The position numbers were made by a program, and so were the translations under genes. Positions 59,685-64,000 of a stretch of DNA of 64,000 bases are shown here, one piece after another (positions within the stretch are counted from its first letter, which is position 1; each line of letters begins with the position of its first letter). A model generated the notes under the pieces. The model did no database searches. It worked only from the letters and a program-made list of their open reading frames with translations, and was not told the DNA's origin. The stretch is from Micromonospora sp. NBC_01796 (GTDB taxonomy: Bacteria; Actinomycetota; Actinomycetes; Mycobacteriales; Micromonosporaceae): NCBI RefSeq assembly GCF_035917455.1, contig NZ_CP109078.1, forward strand, positions 3,224,001-3,288,000. Direction: 5' to 3'.

Positions 59685-60344
59685 TCAGCCGGCCAGGCGG
59701 TACCCGATCCCGCGTACGGTCTGGATCCGGTCGGTGCCGAGCTTGCGACGCAGGTAACCGATGTACACGTCCACCACGTTCGAGCCGGGATCGTGGGCCA
59801 GCCCCCAGACCCGGTCCAGCAACTGCTCCCGGCTGAGCACCTGACCGGGGTGGCGCAACAGGGTCTCGGCGAGCAGGAACTCCCGCCCGGTCAACTCGAC
59901 CAGGTCCCCGTTCACGGTGGCGGTACGGCGTACCAGGTCGAGCCGGATCGGGCCGGCCTGGACCACGGTCGGGGTGGCCTGGCCGTGTTCACGCAGCCGG
60001 GCCCGGACCCGGGCCAGGAGTTCGTCGAAGCTGAACGGCTTGGTCATGTAGTCGTCGGCACCCAGGTCGAGCCCGGCGACCCGGTCCGGCACCGCGTCAC
60101 GGGCGGTGAGCACGATCACCGGCAACCGCTCGCCCCGCGCCCGGAGCTGCGCCAGTGCGGCCAGCCCGTCCTGGCCGGGCAGCCCGAGGTCCAGGATCAA
60201 CACGTCGAAGTCACCGCTGCGGGCGGACACGGCGACCTCGACCCCGCTGGTCACCACCGTGGTCACGTACCCGGCCGCGCGCAGCCCCTTGGTCAGGAAC
60301 GAGGCGATCCGCGGCTCGTCCTCGGCGATCAGGACCCGGTTCAT
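59685..60344 (-). CDS. OmpR-family response regulator, 219 aa
   Basis: Two-component output protein. The receiver domain (residues 1-120) has AEDEPR, the phospho-acceptor Asp in LILDLGLPG (near residue 52), Thr in VIVLTARDA and Lys in YMTKPFSF. The C-terminal winged helix has LTGREFLLAETLLRHPGQVL and DVYIGYLRRKLG. The start overlaps the stop of the histidine kinase gene (ATGA), so the two are made together from the promoter upstream of the poly-Asp protein gene. Confidence 0.95.
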   Translation of the reverse strand: MNRVLIAEDEPRIASFLTKGLRAAGYVTTVVTSGVEVAVSARSGDFDVLILDLGLPGQDGLAALAQLRARGERLPVIVLTARDAVPDRVAGLDLGADDYMTKPFSFDELLARVRARLREHGQATPTVVQAGPIRLDLVRRTATVNGDLVELTGREFLLAETLLRHPGQVLSREQLLDRVWGLAHDPGSNVVDVYIGYLRRKLGTDRIQTVRGIGYRLAG

Positions 60345-61828
60345 CGAATGCCTCCCGGTACGACCGAGGCGGCGGGCAGGACCAGGGTGAAGGTCGACCC
60401 CGCGCCGGGAATGCTGTCCACCGCGACCGTCCCACGGTGCGCCTCCGCGATCGCCGCCACGATCGCCAGACCCAGCCCGGCGCCCTCGGCCCGCGCGTGC
60501 GCGTGTTCGGCCCGGGCGAAACGGGCGAAGATCCGTTCCCGGTCCTCGGGCTCGATGCCGACCCCGGTGTCCCGTACGGAGAGCAGCACCCGGCCCGGTT
60601 CGGCCTGACCGGGACGCTCCACCCGGGCGGAGAGTTCGATGGTGTCCGACGGACCGGTGAACTGGACCGCGTTCTGGGCGAGCTGCATCAGGGCCTGGGT
60701 CAGCCGCTGCCGGTCGGCGAGCACGGTCACCTCCTCGATGGTGCCGATCCGCCACTCCCGGTCTCCCAGGGCGACGGCTTTGGCGTACACGTCGTGCATC
60801 ATCAGCGCGACCTCCACGGGGTCGGGGTGCAGGAAGTCGGGTTGCTCGGCCTTGGCCAGCATGAGCAGGTCGTTCACCATCCGGTTCATCCGGTCCAACT
60901 CGTCGGTGACCAGCGCGATGGTCTCGGCCCGGTCGTCCGGGTCGTCACCCATCAGCTCCAGGTGACCCCGGACGATGGTGATCGGCGTACGGAGTTCGTG
61001 CCCGGCGTCGGAGACGAACGCCTGCTGGGCGGCGAATGCCCGGTGCAGCCGGCCGAGCATCCCGTTGAAGGTGTGCGCCAGGTCGGCCACCTCGTCGGTG
61101 CCGGTGACCTCGATCCGGCGGGAGAGGTCGGTCTCCTCGATCGTCCGCGCGGTCTCGGTGACCGTACGCAGTGGACGCAGCGCCCGGCCCATGGCCAGGT
61201 AACCGCCGGCGGCGACAACCACGATCACCAGCAGGCAGGCGAGCGCCATCAGGCGTACGGCGTCGTCGATGTCGGCCCGCCGTTCGGCACCGAACTCGAC
61301 CACGACCACCTGACCGCGTACCGCCCCGTCGATGATCAGGGGTACGGCGAGCCAGCGCGCCGGACCGCCGGGACCTCCGTCGACCCGCCCGTACGCGCTC
61401 TCGGTCAGCCCGGCCCAGCGGCGCATCAGCTCGGTGTCACCGCTGAGGTCGTACGGTGGCGCCTCGGTCGCCCGGTAGAACGCCCCGTCGACCAGCACCA
61501 GCACCGCCTCCCCGGCCTGCGGCTCGTTGCGCAGCAGGTACGTGTCCGCGATGGCCCGCAGGTCGGGGCCGAACGGCTGCCCGCTCGCCGGATCACGACC
61601 GCCGACGAGTCGCCGGAACTCGGTCACCTCCTGGCGCATGTCGGTGCCGATCCGGTTCTCGAGCTGGTTGAGCAGGACCTGTCGGATAACCACCACCGAG
61701 GCGAGGCTGGCCACCGCGAGCAGGGCCAGGGCCCACCCCAACAGCCGCAGCCGCAACCCGAGGCCGAGCGGCCGGCGCCACGGTCGTACGGCCGTCTCAG
61801 TCGTCCCCGTCGTCGTCCTCGTCGTCAT
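60341..61828 (-). CDS. Sensor histidine kinase, 495 aa
   Basis: Membrane sensor partner of the adjacent OmpR-type regulator. First helix LLGWALALLAVASLASVVVI, an extracytoplasmic sensor region of about 140 residues, second helix LMALACLLVIVVVAAGGYLA and a HAMP linker. The H-box is DAGHELRTPITIV, the N-box QLAQNAVQFT, the G1 box VRDTGVGIEPED and the G2 box GAGLGLAIVAAI. I take the ATG at 61828 (MTTRTTTG); the frame stays open for 108 more codons, but those are a Thr/Pro-rich shadow of the poly-Asp gene. It overlaps that gene by 32 bp. Confidence 0.9.
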   Translation of the reverse strand: MTTRTTTGTTETAVRPWRRPLGLGLRLRLLGWALALLAVASLASVVVIRQVLLNQLENRIGTDMRQEVTEFRRLVGGRDPASGQPFGPDLRAIADTYLLRNEPQAGEAVLVLVDGAFYRATEAPPYDLSGDTELMRRWAGLTESAYGRVDGGPGGPARWLAVPLIIDGAVRGQVVVVEFGAERRADIDDAVRLMALACLLVIVVVAAGGYLAMGRALRPLRTVTETARTIEETDLSRRIEVTGTDEVADLAHTFNGMLGRLHRAFAAQQAFVSDAGHELRTPITIVRGHLELMGDDPDDRAETIALVTDELDRMNRMVNDLLMLAKAEQPDFLHPDPVEVALMMHDVYAKAVALGDREWRIGTIEEVTVLADRQRLTQALMQLAQNAVQFTGPSDTIELSARVERPGQAEPGRVLLSVRDTGVGIEPEDRERIFARFARAEHAHARAEGAGLGLAIVAAIAEAHRGTVAVDSIPGAGSTFTLVLPAASVVPGGIR

Positions 61829-62213
61829 CGTCGCCGGACCGGTCGTCATCGTCATCGTCGTCATCGCCGGCTGGCTCGGCGTCGTCACCACCGGCCGGTC
61901 CGTCGTCGCCTCGACCGGTTGTGCCGTCGTCGTCTCTGCCGGCCGGTCCGTCGTCGTCGGCGGGCTGGTCGTCGTCGTCTCCGGTGGCGGGCTGGGCGGC
62001 GTCGTTGTCATCGTCGCCTCCGGGGTTGGCCGGGCCGAGGCTCGCGCTGCCGGCTGGGTCGGCTCCATCGTCGGTCCTCGTCTGAGCTGCCGGGCTGATG
62101 ATCTGGATCGGCGGAACCTGGTCGGGCGGGAGCAGCGCAGGCAGGCCGACACCGGTGAGCAGGCCCACCAGCGCCGCCAGCCCGATGCCGGTGGCGACCT
62201 TCTGTGTGCTCAT
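61797..62213 (-). CDS. Exported poly-Asp protein upstream of the kinase, 138 aa
   Basis: N-terminal signal or anchor segment MSTQKVATGIGLAALVGLLT followed by a short conserved-looking LLPPDQVPPIQIISPAAQ. The second half is extremely acidic (runs of up to eight Asp, as in GDDDDDDDDRSGDDDDEDDD). Small secreted hydrophilic proteins of this kind occur next to two-component systems in actinomycetes. It is first in the operon and its 3' end overlaps the kinase start. It may bind Ca or other cations at the cell surface and modulate the kinase; that is inference. Confidence 0.8.
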   Translation of the reverse strand: MSTQKVATGIGLAALVGLLTGVGLPALLPPDQVPPIQIISPAAQTRTDDGADPAGSASLGPANPGGDDDNDAAQPATGDDDDQPADDDGPAGRDDDGTTGRGDDGPAGGDDAEPAGDDDDDDDDRSGDDDDEDDDGDD

Positions 62214-62257
62214 CGGACCAAGGTTGCCGGTCGGCGATGACCAACCGGTGAGAGCCG

Positions 62258-62275
62258 GATGAGAAGCCTCTCATC
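62258..62275. promoter_or_regulatory. Inverted repeat in the promoter region of the two-component operon
   Basis: Perfect 7-bp arms GATGAGA and TCTCATC with a 4-nt spacer, 45 bp upstream of the poly-Asp gene. It is preceded by a related GGTGAGAG copy. Candidate autoregulatory site for the OmpR-type regulator. Confidence 0.4.
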
Positions 62276-62400
62276 GACGGATCTTCCCAGGTCAGCGACG
62301 GGCCGCCAGATAAAGAAGTTTTCACCTTCGGCTGAGCGTCGGCTTACGCGCCCGCTGAACACTGGCGGCCACTGGCAGCAGACCGACCGTGGGGGCGGGC

Positions 62401-64000
62401 ATGAGCGACAGCAGACCATCGACCACATCGAAAAAACGCAGATCCGGCGGCAGAACCAGACGCCGCCGGATCCTGATTCCGGTCATCGGGGTGGCATCCC
62501 TGTTGACCACCATGATCGCCGTCCAGCCGGTCTGGGCGGTCACGTTCACCGTCAACAGCACCGCCGACGCGGTCGACATCAACATCGGCAACGGCATCTG
62601 CCGGACCAGCGCCAACACGTGCACGCTGCGGGCCGCGATCCAGGAGGCGAACGCGACGCTGCCCGGTGACACGATCCAGGTGCCGGCCGGGACGTACCAG
62701 ATCACCCGGGCGCCGGCCGGTGACAACGGCGACGACACCGGTGACCTCGACATCGTCAGCCCGGTGACCATCATCGGTGCCGGCGCCGCCGGGACCATCG
62801 TGGACGGTGGGCAGCCGCCGGCCGGGGCACCGGCCGATCGTCGCGGGCTGGATCGGCTGCTGGAGATCCACGACACCGCCGGCAACGTCACCGTCTCCGG
62901 GGTCACCCTCCGCGAGGGGTACGACTCCGAGCAGGGCGGTGCCGTACTGAGTCTCTCCTCCGGGGTGGTACGCCTACAGGGCGTCTCGGTGCTGGACAGC
63001 TACGCCGGGGTCTCCGGCGGCGGCATCGACCTCGACGGTGAGGGCCGGGTCGAGATCAGCGGCTCGACCATCCGGGGGAACGCCACCGGTGGCGACGGGG
63101 GCGGCATCTCCAACCAGCACGAGGTCGAGCTGGCGCTGACCGACACCGCGCTGACCGGGAACACGGCCGGTGCCGACGGCGGTGGGCTCAGCAGCGTCTC
63201 CAAGACCCGGCTGACCGTCACCCGGGGCACCGTCTCCGGCAACGCCGCGCACGGCAGCGGCGGCGGCGTACTCGCCGACTCGGAGCGGGCCAGCACGATC
63301 CGCAACACCGTCTTCACCGGCAACTCCGCCGGTGACCCGGTCTCCGGTGACGGCGGCGGTGCCGGCCTCTACCTCGGCGGCAGCGGCGGGGCGACGGTCA
63401 CCGGGGCGTCGTTCACCGAGAACGAGTCGATCGCCGAGGGCGGCGGGCTCGCGATCCACTCCGGCGGAGCGGTCACGGTCAGCGACAGTACGGTCCGGGA
63501 CAACACCTCCGAGGCCGGCGGCGGTGGGGTGGAGAACGACGGTCAGCGGGTCACCCTGACCCGGCTGACCATCACCGGGAACACCGCGGCGGCCGACGGC
63601 GGCGGCATCGAGAGCCAGGGCAGTGGCGCGTTCTCGGTCGTCGACACCACGGTCAGCCAGAACACCGCCGAGCACGGTGGCGGTTTCGCCAACGTCGCCG
63701 ACGGCACCCTCCAGATCACCGGCTCCACCTTCTGGGACAACCGGGCCAAGCAGTACGGCGGTGGCATCTACAACGCCAGCGACGCCGAGGCGTTGATCGA
63801 GAACACCACCACCTCGGGAAACGTGGCCCAGGTCGCCGGTGGCGGTCTCTACACCGACGCGGACGCCGGCCTGCGGGTGGTCAACGTGACCATCAACCGC
63901 AACGTCGCCCCGCACGGCGCCGGCATCGGTGACGAGCCGGGTGGCTCGGTCAACTTCCCGGTCGAGCCGAGCCAGTCGGTCATCCTGCGCAACACCATCG
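62401..64000 (+). CDS. CSLREA-type secreted beta-helix surface protein (3' end beyond window)
   Basis: Exported protein with a long basic N-terminus (KKRRSGGRTRRRR) and a signal segment (ILIPVIGVASLLTTMIAVQP...VWA). It is followed at once by a CSLREA-type domain with CRTSANTCTLRAAIQEAN. The rest, at least 430 residues, is a right-handed beta-helix made of polymorphic-outer-membrane-protein-like turns with recurrent GNTA...GGG(I/L/V) motifs (for example ITGNTAAADGGGI and FTGNSAGD). Likely a large surface or adhesion-type protein; no catalytic residues are evident. The ATG at 62401 starts the signal peptide. The frame is open to the window end. Confidence 0.87.
   Translation, partial: MSDSRPSTTSKKRRSGGRTRRRRILIPVIGVASLLTTMIAVQPVWAVTFTVNSTADAVDINIGNGICRTSANTCTLRAAIQEANATLPGDTIQVPAGTYQITRAPAGDNGDDTGDLDIVSPVTIIGAGAAGTIVDGGQPPAGAPADRRGLDRLLEIHDTAGNVTVSGVTLREGYDSEQGGAVLSLSSGVVRLQGVSVLDSYAGVSGGGIDLDGEGRVEISGSTIRGNATGGDGGGISNQHEVELALTDTALTGNTAGADGGGLSSVSKTRLTVTRGTVSGNAAHGSGGGVLADSERASTIRNTVFTGNSAGDPVSGDGGGAGLYLGGSGGATVTGASFTENESIAEGGGLAIHSGGAVTVSDSTVRDNTSEAGGGGVENDGQRVTLTRLTITGNTAAADGGGIESQGSGAFSVVDTTVSQNTAEHGGGFANVADGTLQITGSTFWDNRAKQYGGGIYNASDAEALIENTTTSGNVAQVAGGGLYTDADAGLRVVNVTINRNVAPHGAGIGDEPGGSVNFPVEPSQSVILRNTI

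Noticed and set aside
61829-62152. N-terminal Thr/Pro-rich extension of the histidine kinase
   Set aside because: These codons are the out-of-frame reading of the poly-Asp gene; the kinase is complete without them.
63332-63915. Open frames on both strands overlapping the CSLREA protein
   Set aside because: They are shadows of the repetitive Gly/Thr/Asp-coding beta-helix sequence and show no domain.

Overview
The window is high-GC actinomycete DNA, most likely from the family Micromonosporaceae (Micromonospora-like). The evidence is the strong G/C third-position bias, frequent GTG starts, 4-bp ATGA/GTGA gene overlaps, a tRNA-Glu-Asp-Phe cluster, a snapalysin-type protease, SARP-type and XRE/DUF6879 regulators, and many secreted multidomain proteins. 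The genus is inferred, not proven. Both window edges cut genes: an ABC permease on the left and a CSLREA/beta-helix protein on the right.

Layout. 1-5.3 kb: two translationally coupled FtsX-type ABC permeases (minus). 5.6-7 kb: a methyltransferase coupled to a KptA-type RNA 2'-phosphotransferase, then a TetR regulator divergent from an MMPL exporter with a palindromic operator between them. 10-14.4 kb: two Asp-rich 13-residue-repeat proteins flank a WxL-like protein with its DUF916 partner and a 3-hydroxyacyl-CoA dehydrogenase/enoyl-CoA hydratase pair. 14.5-15.9 kb: a lipoprotein substrate-binding protein whose two halves are in swapped (circularly permuted) order; this is the most unusual gene here. 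16-21.6 kb: assorted genes, including a DUF2786 protein, an SRPBCC protein, snapalysin, an XRE-PIN pair and a DUF2304-GT2 pair. 21.8-25.3 kb: an accessory module of an XRE/TPR regulator, five translationally coupled mini-genes, a conserved small protein and DUF6879, ending next to the 3' end of tRNA-Phe.

25.4-33.9 kb: three tRNAs, a polysaccharide deacetylase lipoprotein and a carotenoid locus (MerR/CarH-like regulator, idi, crtI, and divergent crtB). These are followed by a serine hydrolase that carries a 34-bp exact copy of the middle of the tRNA-Phe gene inside its coding sequence, and a flavin disulfide-reductase-like enzyme.

34-48.2 kb: a sugar locus. It has a LacI regulator with CTTGCAAG-type palindromes, a lipoprotein binding protein, two permeases (no ATPase, so a shared MsiK-type ATPase is likely), a GH13 alpha-glucosidase and two large secreted beta-helix glycanases resembling GH87 alpha-1,3-glucanases, with five discoidin-like modules between them. 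Together they suggest extracellular breakdown of alpha-1,3-glucan, uptake of the oligosaccharides and intracellular hydrolysis.

48.3-64 kb: a Gfo/Idh/MocA oxidoreductase, a 19-bp perfect inverted repeat that looks like a dispersed element, membrane and exported low-complexity proteins, an APH-like kinase with an N-terminal 42-bp tandem repeat, and a PPOx-family protein. Next come a large SARP/NB-ARC regulator divergent from an imine-reductase-like/SDR pair, a quinone oxidoreductase, and a two-component system whose kinase gene overlaps an exported poly-Asp protein gene. A truncated CSLREA beta-helix surface protein ends the window. I saw no CRISPR array, rRNA, integrase or insertion sequence.
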